Assembly: GCA_000961645.1 (NCBI GenBank)
Contig: LADM01000133.1
Location: forward strand, 62,001-126,000
Direction of reading: 5' to 3'
DNA length: 64,000 nucleotides
Source of the DNA: Gammaproteobacteria bacterium BRH_c0
Lineage (GTDB): Bacteria > Pseudomonadota > Gammaproteobacteria > Pseudomonadales > Porticoccaceae
The notes under the pieces were generated by a model. That model saw only the letters and a list, made by a program, of their open reading frames with translations. It made no database searches and was not told where the DNA came from. Made by a program: the position numbers and the translations under genes. Below, one piece after another: positions 1 to 8,369 of the stretch; positions within the stretch are counted from its first letter, which is position 1; the number at the start of each line of letters is the position of its first letter.

Positions 1-773
1 GCCAGCACCGCACCGGTGGGACCTTCATCCACATTGTTATGTTGCAGTAACGTGTAGTTTTCCAGCCATTCAACCGGTTTGAAGTTGATGCCCAGCCGGT
101 AGGTTTCGCGGTGGCGATCATCCTGGTCCTGGCCAGTGCTCTGGCTCTCGGTAAAGCCGTCACGTCTCTGTATATTGATGGCACCTCTGACAGACAGCTT
201 GTCTTCCCAAAGGGGTAAATTCAGGGCTGCGGAGACCTCTTGGGTGCCCAGATTGCCCACCTTGGTGTCCACATAGCCACCGAATTCGTCGGTGGGTTTC
301 TGGGGTGCAAACAGCACGGCGCCACCTGTACTGCTGCGGCCAAACAGGGTTCCTTGTGGTCCTTTCAGTACCTGTACCGATTCAAGATCAAACAATTGCA
401 GATTGCTGCCAGCTAAGCCTACGCCCTTGAGGGGTACCTCCCCGTAGTAGACCACAACACCGGATGCGCTGCCGAAGGTGGCACCCTGCCCACGAATAAA
501 GTAGTCCACAGCGGTGCGGGTGGCGCTGCCCTGGCGTACAGTCATGCCGGGTACATGAAGTGTCAGGTCGTAGGGGTTTTCAATGGATTTTTCCCGCAGG
601 GAATCAGTATCAATGGCCGTGACCGAGATCGGTACACTTTGCAGGCTTTCTTCGCGTTTCCGCGCTGTGACGATAATTTCTTCAATTTGGGACATCGCCG
701 GAGCTGAGAAAAACGCGGTGCTGGTGGTTAATGTGATGGGCAGGATCAGTGTTGATAATAGCTGACGTTTCAT
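1..773 (-). CDS. TonB-dependent receptor, N-terminal part (runs off the window)
   Basis: Partial gene read leftwards from an ATG at 773 and open to the window edge, about 257 residues. The protein begins MKRQLLSTLILPITL and has a signal peptide, then a TonB-box-like segment (IEEIIVTARKREESLQSV) and a plug domain containing SVTAIDTDSLRE, VPGMTVRQGS and VLKGPQGTLFGRSSTGG. These are family hallmarks of outer-membrane TonB receptors that import large or scarce substrates. The beta-barrel lies outside the window. It sits beside three exported tannase-family esterases, which suggests (inference) that it imports a substrate handled by them. The family call is firm; the ligand is unknown. Confidence 0.93.
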   Translation of the reverse strand, partial: MKRQLLSTLILPITLTTSTAFFSAPAMSQIEEIIVTARKREESLQSVPISVTAIDTDSLREKSIENPYDLTLHVPGMTVRQGSATRTAVDYFIRGQGATFGSASGVVVYYGEVPLKGVGLAGSNLQLFDLESVQVLKGPQGTLFGRSSTGGAVLFAPQKPTDEFGGYVDTKVGNLGTQEVSAALNLPLWEDKLSVRGAINIQRRDGFTESQSTGQDQDDRHRETYRLGINFKPVEWLENYTLLQHNNVDEGPTGAVL

Positions 774-953
774 CTTGGTTACCCTTCTTGTTATCGACGA
801 TGTCAACGTCCATATTTAATCGTCTGTTGTGTTTGGTTAGTTTTTATCGTCTATCCAACAGAGATTGTTCAGGGTTTTTTCTATGGCTCTCCTTTGTGAG
901 TGATAGTTTCGATAGTTGATGAATAGTGACTGCCTTGCACAGCTATCAGCAGT

Positions 954-994
954 CTTTTTTGTGCAGAACCCATGTGGGTAACTGCACAAAAAAG
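954..994. repeat. Inverted repeat 3' of the first tannase gene
   Basis: CTTTTTTGTGCAG (954-966) is mirrored exactly by CTGCACAAAAAAG (982-994), with a second small dyad ACCCA/TGGGT inside the loop. It sits just past the stop codon of the esterase ending at 1012. On both strands the T run comes before the stem and the A run after it, which is the reverse of a canonical intrinsic terminator. It is therefore recorded as a hairpin that may stabilise or end the mRNA. Confidence 0.6.
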
Positions 995-1011
995 TTTGCC
1001 AGACTTCGCGC

Positions 1012-2676
1012 TCAAGACGACTGGCAGGACCAGTTTTCCGCGTCCGCCTCACCGCCTTTTTTGCCATTGAAGACAGATTTTTGCGGGTAGGGGCAGAGCA
1101 GGAAGTCGCGCGGGCTGCCTGCTGACGGGGGCACCACAACCCCGGAGACTGTGCCGGTATCAGGGTCAGAGAAAGACAATTCCGCCCTGTCGCCGCGATG
1201 GGTAACGATCTCCGCCGGTGGTTTGCCGTTTTCCACCCAGTCGATCAGGGCGTTGAGCATTTTGTCTGGAGCATCCTGAGGGCCGGTACCAGCGCCGCAA
1301 TGGGCCATGCCGGGGATGCGGTAGAAGCGTGTGAAGGCTGCCATTTTATCCATGCCGCCGAGGGTTGCACCGGCATCGTTGTAGTACTTGACCAACTCCT
1401 TGTCGATACAACAGGGATCGCTGACACCATTCCAGAAGATAATTTTGCCACCGGCTTTGCTGACGCCACTGATATCGGTGGACATGGAATAACCGTAGCC
1501 GAGTTCTTCTGCCGCTGCCCACCAGGCGTCGAGCTGTTCCTGGTTGTTGAAATCGAAATCAGTAAGTCCCTTGAAGTCCTTGCCAAAATAGGCCTGGGCC
1601 AGGGTGTTGCCGATCATGTAACCGGCGGAGGCCTGGTGGAAGTTTTCCCGGGTAATGGTTTCCGGCCAGGGTGGGGCGCCTTGGCCGAGGAACAGGCTCC
1701 AGGAACTCATGTTGGAAATCGGGAAGCCGGATTTGATCCGGCCTTGAGGCCCATGGGGGCCACGTAGCAGGGCGTCAATCGTGCGGATCTCCGGGGCTGT
1801 CAGGCAGTCCGGGCCATCAGCGCTCTGGCATTGCAGTTGCTTGAAGTCGTAGCTGCAGACTTCGTGTTCCCAGATGATGCCATCGGTTGCGCCGTCGAGG
1901 GCATCACAGGCCTGGGTGACATGGTTTTCTGCCATGGCCAGCTTGGCGGGCGAGACCCAGGCGCCGGGTTCGCGGTGCATTTGCTGGGCGGCGTAGATGA
2001 AGGCCAGCATGGTTTCTGCGCCACGTTTTGGCCCTATGCCCGGTGCGCCGAGCAGTACGCCATCGTAGTCTTCGGGATGGCGGGTAATAATTTCCATCCC
2101 CATGCGGCCACCGCCGGAACAGCCGGAGTGGTAGCGGTACATGGAATCCACATCGTAGTACTGTTTGGTGATTTGCTGGGTGGCGACGGCGGTGACATGG
2201 GCACCGCGGTGGGTGTGATCCAGAGCCTTGGCCTTGCTTTCGGCAAGGAATGACCAGCTGGCGATGCTCTGGTGTCCGGTGTCGGTGCCCGCCACTGCAA
2301 AGCCCTGCAATATGGGGTTGCCGGCGGGAATCTGGGAGTCGGTAGGCACTGCGCCGCCGGTGGCGCCAACGCCGATAAAGTAGTAGCGGCCATTCCAGTT
2401 TTTATCCGGCAGTTGCAGGCGGAAGTTGACCTGATTGGGTCCGGGGTTGGTGGTGGTGACGTAGCCGTCGATGCGGCAGTGGGGGGCAGGTTCGGCAACA
2501 CTGTCAGCGGCTGAGATGGTGGTGTCCGCTGATGCCATGGCTTGAATGGCGACAATGCTGCAGTCCGATGCGGCGTGACTGGCTGGCGCAAGGAAGAGTG
2601 CGCCCAGAATGACGGCTGGAGCAGCAAGATATTGGCGAACAAGTCGCGGCTTTTCGGTGAAGTTCAATAGATTCAT
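1012..2676 (-). CDS. Tannase/feruloyl esterase family hydrolase, exported (paralogue 1)
   Basis: 554 residues with a signal peptide to about residue 36 (the hydrophobic run ends in PASHAAS). The family (PF07519, alpha/beta hydrolase) cleaves ester bonds of phenolic or similar acids. The CS-D-HC catalytic set described for tannases is visible: Cys186-Ser187 in GCSGGGRMG, Asp420 in WNGVSDPCC, and His459-Cys460 in GMAHCG. Many further cysteines fit periplasmic disulfides. It is divergently oriented to paralogues 2 and 3 across a 244-bp gap and lies downstream of nothing else on its strand, so it is probably monocistronic. Actual substrate unknown; the family call is secure. Confidence 0.93.
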   Translation of the reverse strand: MNLLNFTEKPRLVRQYLAAPAVILGALFLAPASHAASDCSIVAIQAMASADTTISAADSVAEPAPHCRIDGYVTTTNPGPNQVNFRLQLPDKNWNGRYYFIGVGATGGAVPTDSQIPAGNPILQGFAVAGTDTGHQSIASWSFLAESKAKALDHTHRGAHVTAVATQQITKQYYDVDSMYRYHSGCSGGGRMGMEIITRHPEDYDGVLLGAPGIGPKRGAETMLAFIYAAQQMHREPGAWVSPAKLAMAENHVTQACDALDGATDGIIWEHEVCSYDFKQLQCQSADGPDCLTAPEIRTIDALLRGPHGPQGRIKSGFPISNMSSWSLFLGQGAPPWPETITRENFHQASAGYMIGNTLAQAYFGKDFKGLTDFDFNNQEQLDAWWAAAEELGYGYSMSTDISGVSKAGGKIIFWNGVSDPCCIDKELVKYYNDAGATLGGMDKMAAFTRFYRIPGMAHCGAGTGPQDAPDKMLNALIDWVENGKPPAEIVTHRGDRAELSFSDPDTGTVSGVVVPPSAGSPRDFLLCPYPQKSVFNGKKGGEADAENWSCQSS

Positions 2677-2920
2677 GATGGCTGCAGCCTCGTCTTATAG
2701 TTGTAGTCAGTCCTGAGCGTTTTGTAAATTTTTGTAATCAACACGGCCAGAAAATACTAATTGGACCTATATGTCAAGATTTTTGCTATTCTCGGGTCGA
2801 GTCGTAACATTTCTGTTGAGATTCGGTTTGCGCCAATGGAAAACAGTTTTTGATGTCCTATAGTTACGGTTCCGGTTAAAAAAATAACAGCACACTAATA
2901 ACTACAATCCCGAAGGAAGC
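2677..2920. promoter_or_regulatory. Divergent promoter region between two tannase genes
   Basis: A 244-bp AT-richer gap between oppositely oriented esterase genes must hold both promoters. I see no confident -35/-10 pair. The string ATGTCCTATAG at about 2852 recurs at about 7865, in each case some 60-100 bp before a rightward gene, and could be a shared promoter element; two occurrences are weak evidence. Confidence 0.35.
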
Positions 2921-4519
2921 ATGACCATGAAACTTCGCAAAATTTCCCGTCTGTCTGCCTGGCTGTTTAGCACTCTTGCTGTCAGTGGCATGGCTGCGAG
3001 TGCCCAGGCGCAAGGTGTCTGTAATCTGGAAAGTATCAAGGCCATAGCCCCGGAGGGTGCTGTGGTCGACGCGGTGACTGCCGTTGCCGCACCGGTAGCC
3101 CACTGCGAGGTGCTGGGCCACACCATTACTCAAAACCCCGGCCCCAACCGGGTGGAGTGGACGGTTATGCTGCCGGATTACCGCTTTAATGGCCGTTATT
3201 ACTTTGTCGGACTGGGTGCCGCTGCGGGTGTTGTGCCGACCACCACCACCAAGGATCCCATAGGGCAGGGTTATATACCCGCCACCCTCAAACTGCTCGG
3301 CGCCGGGTTTGCCGTGGCGGGCACCGACACAGGCCACAAGGGCAGTCGCTGGGATTTTGCCGTCGACAACCCGGCGGCCAAGCTGGACCATGGCCACAGG
3401 GGTGCGCATGTCTCGGCTGTGGCTACCCAGGCGATTACCCGCGCCTACTATTCAATGGATAAAAAGCTCTACCGCTACCACCTGGGTTGTTCCGGCGGGG
3501 GGCGCATGGGCGCCATGGCGGCTCTCCATCACCCGGAGGACTATGACGGTATCGTAGCGTCGACCGGTTTTGGCAAGGGCGGCAGTGTGTGGTTTCCCTG
3601 GATCCTGCAATACCTGATCAACAATCCTGAGGGCTGGGTGTCGCTGCCCAAACTGGAGACCCTGGAGCGCAAGGTGGCAGAGCATTGCGCCGGGCCCGAT
3701 GGCCTGGTGCGCGACCCCGATGCCTGCGGTTTTGATCCCGCCAGCCTTCGCTGCAAGGGCGAGAGTACTGATCAGTGCCTGACTGACGCTGAAATCAAGA
3801 TGGTGAACCGCATTACCAGCCGCCATCCGGTGGGACCTGATGACACCTCGGGCGGCTTCACCCTGACAAACCCCACCGGCTGGTCGGCGTTTTTGCTTGG
3901 CCCCACCCGGCCCACCAATAAGGGGCCGGAAAACCCCTGGGCGCCAGCACCAGCGCCCTATTCCTGGGGGCTGGGCCAGAGCATCTTGAGAGGTATGTAC
4001 TTCAATGATGCCGATTTCAATATTATGGATCTGGATTTTGACAACCCCGAGCACCTGCAAACCCTGGCCGACCACCATGCCGACTGGGGCGCTGTCAGCC
4101 CGGATATTTCCGCTTACAAGAAAGCCGGGGGAAAATTGATCCTGTGGGCGCCCCTGGGTGAAAACGCGGTGCCGCCCGCCACTGAAATCGAGTATTACCA
4201 CGCTCTCAAGGACACCGTACCCGGCACCGACGACTTTATGCGCCTGTATGTGGTGCCTGGTGTACAGCACTGCGCTGGCGGTCCCGGCCCGCAGGACTCC
4301 CCGGATCGCTTTCTGGACAATGTGATTGCCTGGGCGGAGCAGGGTGAGCGTCCGGATGCGATCGTGACAAGTGCCTCGACAGAGATACCGCGCTACTTTG
4401 GCAATGGAGCACCTGCACCCGCCCGCACTGTGCTGGTATGCCCCTATCCACAGACTGCTGTATTCAAGGGCAAAGAGGGCGCCTTTGCCTACGATGCCCG
4501 CAACTGGAAGTGTCAGTAA
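2921..4519 (+). CDS. Tannase/feruloyl esterase family hydrolase, exported (paralogue 2, Asp-to-Glu variant)
   Basis: 532 residues from the first ATG. A second ATG at 2927 has better spacing from the GAAGGAAG ribosome site, and the signal peptide (to about AQAQG) works from either. The nucleophile pair is Cys190-Ser191 in HLGCSGGGRMG and the His-Cys pair is 450-451 in VQHCAGG. The position that holds the catalytic Asp in the other paralogues (five residues after Trp in WNGVSD) is Glu414 here (WAPLGENAV), and the adjacent Cys pair is gone. It is close in sequence to paralogue 3, 98 bp downstream, and probably arose by tandem duplication. The family is clear; activity may differ because of the Glu. 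Confidence 0.92.
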   Translation: MTMKLRKISRLSAWLFSTLAVSGMAASAQAQGVCNLESIKAIAPEGAVVDAVTAVAAPVAHCEVLGHTITQNPGPNRVEWTVMLPDYRFNGRYYFVGLGAAAGVVPTTTTKDPIGQGYIPATLKLLGAGFAVAGTDTGHKGSRWDFAVDNPAAKLDHGHRGAHVSAVATQAITRAYYSMDKKLYRYHLGCSGGGRMGAMAALHHPEDYDGIVASTGFGKGGSVWFPWILQYLINNPEGWVSLPKLETLERKVAEHCAGPDGLVRDPDACGFDPASLRCKGESTDQCLTDAEIKMVNRITSRHPVGPDDTSGGFTLTNPTGWSAFLLGPTRPTNKGPENPWAPAPAPYSWGLGQSILRGMYFNDADFNIMDLDFDNPEHLQTLADHHADWGAVSPDISAYKKAGGKLILWAPLGENAVPPATEIEYYHALKDTVPGTDDFMRLYVVPGVQHCAGGPGPQDSPDRFLDNVIAWAEQGERPDAIVTSASTEIPRYFGNGAPAPARTVLVCPYPQTAVFKGKEGAFAYDARNWKCQ

Positions 4520-4525
4520 TACAAC

Positions 4526-4557
4526 GGTGCTGCTCCTGAGGGATCAGGGGCAGCACC
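4526..4557 (+). terminator. Intercistronic hairpin between two tannase genes
   Basis: GGTGCTGCTCCTGA pairs with TCAGGGGCAGCACC around a GGGA loop, a 14-bp stem with one G-T pair, starting 6 bp past the stop codon at 4519. There is no T tract after it, so it may be an attenuator or mRNA-stability element and not a full terminator. Confidence 0.5.
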
Positions 4558-4616
4558 ACCCTGTTATAAAGATTCCACAGCAATAATAAATTCCAATATC
4601 CGTCGAGAGGAACACG

Positions 4617-6275
4617 ATGAAACGACCTGTATCTTTACCCCTATTTGCGCTGGCAGTGGGTTCAATTGCTGTCAGTAGCGCTTCCCTGGCAAAAGGAAAT
4701 TGCGACCTTGAGAGCATCCGTGCCATCACGCCAAAGGGCGCTGTGGTCGATACGGTCACTCCTGTTGCCACACCCATTGCCCACTGTGAAGTGGTCGGCC
4801 ACACCATTACCCAGAACCCCGGTCCCAACCGGGTGGAATGGACGGTGATGCTCCCTGATGAGGGCTTCAAGAACCGTTACTACTTTATCGGCCAGGGCGG
4901 TGCTGCTGGCGTTGTGCCGACCACGCGGGCCATGGAGGTCGATTTTGATGCGGTGTATGGTCCGTCCTATGCCGGCACAGAGGTACAGAAGGAGTCCCAG
5001 AAGCAGATCATGACCATGGTTGCCTCGTCCTTTGCCGGGCTGGCGGTGCGGAGAATGGCCGAGGGCTACGCAGTGGCTGGCAGTGATCTCGGGCACAAAG
5101 GCTTTATGTGGGATTTCATGATCGATAACCCGGCCGCCAAATTTGACCACGGTCACCGCGGTGCCCATGTCTCTGCCGTGGCCACACAGGCAATTACCCG
5201 CGCCTATTATTCAATGGATAAAAAACTCTACCGCTACCACCTGGGTTGCTCCGGTGGCGGCCGAATGGGCGCCATGGCGGCCCTCCATCACCCGGAAGAC
5301 TATGATGGTATCGTCGCCTCAACCGGGTTTGGCAAGGGCAACTCCATGTGGTTTCCCTGGATCATTCAGTATCTGGTGGAAAAACCCGAGCGCTGGATTT
5401 CGCCGCCCAAGCTGGCCTTTCTCGAGCGCAAGGTGAATGAGCACTGCGCAGGGCCAGATGGGCTGGTGCGCGACCAGAACGCGTGCGGATTTGATCTCGC
5501 CAGCATCCAGTGCAAAGGCAAGAGCACTGACACCTGTCTCACCAGTGACGAAATCGACATGGCCAAGCGCATCACCAGTCCGCACCCGGTTGCCCCCGGT
5601 GAGATGTCGGGCGGCTTTACCCTGACCAACCCGGTGGGGTGGTCGGACTTTTTGATTGGCCGCACCCCACCCACCAGTGGCGATGTTGAAAACCCCTGGG
5701 CACCGGAGGCTTCGCCCTCGTCGTTCTGGATTGCCCAGAGCATCCTGCGCGGGGTGTACTTTAACGACGCCGATTTCAACATGCTCACCGATCTTGATTT
5801 CAACAATCCAGCCCATCTGCAAACCCTGGCGGATCACCACGATGACTGGGGTGCATCCAGCCCGGATCTTTCCGCTTACAAGAAGGCCGGCGGCAAGTTC
5901 ATCCTATGGGCGCCGCTGGGTGAAAATGCGGTTCCGCCCTCAACAGAAACGGATTACCACGATGTGTTATCAAAAACCGTGCCTGATACCGACTCTTTCT
6001 TCCGCACCTATGAGGTGCCGGGGGTATGGCATTGCGCCGGTGGCCCTGGCCCCCAGGATTCTGCAGAGCGCTTCCTGGACAAGGTGATTGCCTGGGCGGA
6101 GGAGGGTGAAAGGCCGGAGGCCATTGTCGTCAATGGTGTGATGGGCTTTGGTGTGCCTAAAACCGCGCCTTCGCCCACCCGCACTGTGCTGGTATGCCCC
6201 TATCCCCAGAAAGCGGTATTTGCTGCCAAAGAGGGCGCTTTCCCCTACGACGCATCCAACTGGAAATGTGAGTGA
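4617..6275 (+). CDS. Tannase/feruloyl esterase family hydrolase, exported (paralogue 3, Asp-to-Glu variant)
   Basis: 552 residues with a signal peptide ending near SSASLAKG. The start is backed by AGAGGA six bases upstream. Cys211-Ser212 lie in HLGCSGGGRMG and the His-Cys pair in VWHCAGG. As in paralogue 2, the acidic residue of the CS-D-HC set is Glu (WAPLGENAV) and the DPCC cysteines are missing. An insert of about 40 residues (roughly 105-148) in the N-terminal half separates it from the other copies. Probably co-transcribed with paralogue 2. Substrate unknown. Confidence 0.92.
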   Translation: MKRPVSLPLFALAVGSIAVSSASLAKGNCDLESIRAITPKGAVVDTVTPVATPIAHCEVVGHTITQNPGPNRVEWTVMLPDEGFKNRYYFIGQGGAAGVVPTTRAMEVDFDAVYGPSYAGTEVQKESQKQIMTMVASSFAGLAVRRMAEGYAVAGSDLGHKGFMWDFMIDNPAAKFDHGHRGAHVSAVATQAITRAYYSMDKKLYRYHLGCSGGGRMGAMAALHHPEDYDGIVASTGFGKGNSMWFPWIIQYLVEKPERWISPPKLAFLERKVNEHCAGPDGLVRDQNACGFDLASIQCKGKSTDTCLTSDEIDMAKRITSPHPVAPGEMSGGFTLTNPVGWSDFLIGRTPPTSGDVENPWAPEASPSSFWIAQSILRGVYFNDADFNMLTDLDFNNPAHLQTLADHHDDWGASSPDLSAYKKAGGKFILWAPLGENAVPPSTETDYHDVLSKTVPDTDSFFRTYEVPGVWHCAGGPGPQDSAERFLDKVIAWAEEGERPEAIVVNGVMGFGVPKTAPSPTRTVLVCPYPQKAVFAAKEGAFPYDASNWKCE

Positions 6276-6341
6276 TCACGCTGCTCGCAGTTCTGTGATA
6301 TTCACACTGCCTTTGGCGTAAGCGCTGCTGTTCAGCGTATT

Positions 6342-6382
6342 GTCAGAGCCTGGCCATATCTACAGGTCAGGCTCTGACTTTT
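6342..6382 (+). terminator. Probable terminator of the rightward tannase pair
   Basis: GTCAGAGCCTG (6342-6352) and CAGGCTCTGAC (6368-6378) form an 11-bp perfect stem followed by TTTTC, 66 bp after the stop codon of paralogue 3. Confidence 0.65.
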
Positions 6383-6552
6383 CATTTCAGCTCTGGTTTT
6401 TTTCTGACTAACTTCTGCTCTTTAATCGTCTATGCATGAATGATGGTTAATGTCGGCGCAATTGATTAAACACAGGACAAATTAAACACACGACAATTGC
6501 CAATTTCCCGTTACTTGCTTAAGCTGTGGGTCCGCAATCAAAAGGCTTCCCC

Positions 6553-7023
6553 ATGCTCGATCAATCAAGTGACGCACTGCAACGTTGGAAAGGTTTTGAT
6601 CAGGCTATTGACCGCTGGCTCGATGAACGCCACGAGTTGATTGTTCTCTTGAGTAATTTTGCTGCCAGTCGGGATTTAAGTCACCGAACCCCGCAACTGA
6701 CAGACAGGCTGCAAGCCTTTATCTCACTGCTGATTGATTATATTTCCGCCGGGCACTTTGAGTTTTATCAGCAGTTGATTGAGGAAGGTCGCGAGTATCA
6801 GGACACAGGTGCCGTTGCGACTGGCGTCAGGCTGCTGAAGATAATCGACGCCAGTACCCAGCAGGCGCTGGAGTTTGAATCAAGGTACGATCAGTCTGCG
6901 CCGTTGACTGATCTTGCTGCCGATCTGTCCGAACTGGCTGAAACCCTCGCCTCACGCTTCACTGCTGAAGACCAGATGATCAGTATCCTTCATGATGCCC
7001 ATCTGGCCCGAAAGACAGGCTGA
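6553..7023 (+). CDS. rsd: Rsd/AlgQ family anti-sigma-70 factor
   Basis: 156 residues from ATG 6553 (MLDQSSDALQRWKG), preferred over an upstream GTG at 6526 because family members start MLxQ and AAAGG lies at good spacing. Rsd binds the housekeeping sigma factor and frees core RNA polymerase for alternative sigmas; AlgQ in pseudomonads also acts on virulence genes. Family features seen: DRWLDERHELIVLL near the N-terminus, LLIDYISAGHFEFYQQL in the middle, and a C-terminal LASRFTAEDQMI helix. It stands alone between an esterase cluster and a SnoaL-like gene. The family call is strong. Confidence 0.88.
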   Translation: MLDQSSDALQRWKGFDQAIDRWLDERHELIVLLSNFAASRDLSHRTPQLTDRLQAFISLLIDYISAGHFEFYQQLIEEGREYQDTGAVATGVRLLKIIDASTQQALEFESRYDQSAPLTDLAADLSELAETLASRFTAEDQMISILHDAHLARKTG

Positions 7024-7110
7024 TCTGATTGTTCATTGATATCCTGTCACCCTGTTGAAAAGGGTGGCAGGCGGCCAACTGCCTCAAATGCCAATTTCAA
7101 CTGGCAATCC

Positions 7111-7506
7111 TCATTCCTCGTACAGCGTTTCACCAAACATCTTGCGGACATAAACGGTATCAAAATACTCGCGAATGCGATAGATCAGGCCATTCCTGAA
7201 TTCCAGCACATGGTGGTAGGTGTTCTGGTACAGCCTGCCATCTTTGAGTGTCATATTGCCAACCGCTTCAACACAGACTTTGCTGCCTTCGGCCACCGTG
7301 TCGAGGATGGTGAGTTTGGCGACCGAGTGGCCGCCTTCTGTTTTATGGGCAAGTTCCCTGACCCTCTCATGAGGCATGTCACCCTGGCCAATAATCCACC
7401 AGCGGGCTTCCGGGTGAAAGTAGGCGTCGGCACTGTCGAACTGGTTTTCAAACAGAGCCTGCATGGCCTTGATGGCGGTGGCGCGGTTTTGTTCTGTGGT
7501 GGACAT
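7111..7506 (-). CDS. SnoaL-like / NTF2-fold protein
   Basis: 131 residues from ATG 7506 (MSTTEQNRAT), chosen because GAGG sits five bases upstream and because homologous starts are of this type; the frame stays open to 7560. The alpha+beta NTF2-like cone is suggested by the amphipathic first helix (AIKAMQALFENQFDSADAYF), FHPEARWWI, and the closing strands LEFRNGLIYRIREYFDT. Such proteins are isomerases, cyclases or hydrolases, or bind substrates without catalysis. It resembles the SnoaL gene at 12.2 kb (EF..GLI.R.REY.DT-type ending). Exact role unknown. A MITE-like element starts 40 bp upstream of its start. Confidence 0.8.
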   Translation of the reverse strand: MSTTEQNRATAIKAMQALFENQFDSADAYFHPEARWWIIGQGDMPHERVRELAHKTEGGHSVAKLTILDTVAEGSKVCVEAVGNMTLKDGRLYQNTYHHVLEFRNGLIYRIREYFDTVYVRKMFGETLYEE

Positions 7507-7546
7507 AGTCACCTCAAATATCGCTATGGATTGCTGTGCTGAGTTA

Positions 7547-7812
7547 GGGCCTGTTAACACTACTTGAATTGCACCTGCTGGAAGCCATTTTTGCCTCCAG
7601 CTAGGCGGAAGGAGCGTAGTTTAGTCGCTCTAAATAAGTGACTTACAACAACGCTGGGGGCAAAAATGGCACCAGCCCTTCGGGTTGCGGCTAAAAATCC
7701 ACCACTTTTCGTTACTCGTCGTTCATTTGGAACAACCAAACATCACTCCTCGCGCCTCAATTGGCGAATTTTTAGTCACAACAGGCGTAATTCAAGTAGT
7801 GTTAACAGGCCC
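7547..7812. mobile_element. MITE-like element with 24-bp perfect terminal inverted repeats
   Basis: GGGCCTGTTAACACTACTTG (7547-7566), continuing AATT, is repeated exactly in inverse at 7789-7812. The 266-bp element is flanked by TA on both sides (7545-7546, 7813-7814), as for IS630/Tc1-type insertions. A second internal dyad (GCCATTTTTGCC... at about 7583 with GGGGGCAAAAATGGC at about 7656) allows extended folding. No transposase reading frame is present, so it would be non-autonomous. I do not recognise the family. Confidence 0.75.
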
Positions 7813-7962
7813 TAGGCCATATGAGCAGAAACTGAAGCCCGGTCTGTTTGTGATTTCTCCAGTTATGTCCTATAGCTTAGTCAGGCCGAGTTAAGATTGC
7901 TCCTGATGGTCATTTCTTGCTTGTTCTTAACTGTTGCTTACCGGATATCAGGGAGTCACGCC

Positions 7963-8298
7963 ATGAGCAGTAAGCCCCCCAGACACTATCTTAATATCAG
8001 GGAGCGTCACCCTGAGTTTATCGAGGCGGTGGAGTCACTGGGCCTGGTCCTCAGGCAGCAGGGTCCCCTGGATGACATCAGCGGGCAACTGGTGCAGCTG
8101 GCCTCTGCGGTGGCGATCCGGTCCGAAGGCGCGGTACACAGTCACGTCAAACGTGCGCTCCAATACGGCGCCAGCACTGAAGAGATCCGTCATACCATTA
8201 TCCTGCTTACCAGTACGGTGGGTTTTCCCACTGCGATGGCGGCGCTGAGCTGGGCGGATGATGTCATCGATGAATATGCCGATGACGACTCAGTGTAA
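7963..8298 (+). CDS. Carboxymuconolactone decarboxylase (CMD/AhpD) family protein
   Basis: 111 residues from ATG 7963 (MSSKPPRHYL) with GGGAG eight bases upstream; the frame is open further to 7897 without a better start. The CMD core is visible as LVQLASAVAIRSEGAVHSHVKRALQYGASTEEI. The CxxC redox pair of AhpD is absent (SEGA at that place), so this is not a peroxidase-type member. Such small CMD proteins are frequent in aromatic and steroid catabolic clusters, but the reaction here is unknown. It may share a regulon with the neighbouring VOC protein. Confidence 0.82.
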   Translation: MSSKPPRHYLNIRERHPEFIEAVESLGLVLRQQGPLDDISGQLVQLASAVAIRSEGAVHSHVKRALQYGASTEEIRHTIILLTSTVGFPTAMAALSWADDVIDEYADDDSV

Positions 8299-8304
8299 CT
8301 AATT

Positions 8305-8355
8305 CGCCTGTAGCTGATTGGTCGCCTGGACCTGATTAGTCGCCTGGACCTGATC
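8305..8355. repeat. Short imperfect direct repeat
   Basis: The phrase CTGATTGGTCGCCTGGAC is followed directly by CTGATTAGTCGCCTGGAC and then CTGATCGAT, an 18-bp unit repeated between the convergent CMD and VOC genes. Function unknown; slipped-strand duplication is the simplest explanation. Confidence 0.5.
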
Positions 8356-8369
8356 GATAAAAGCAGAGG

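Noticed and set aside
954-994. Canonical intrinsic terminator for the first tannase gene
   Set aside because: The T tract lies on the 5' side of the stem on both strands, so it is recorded as an inverted repeat only.
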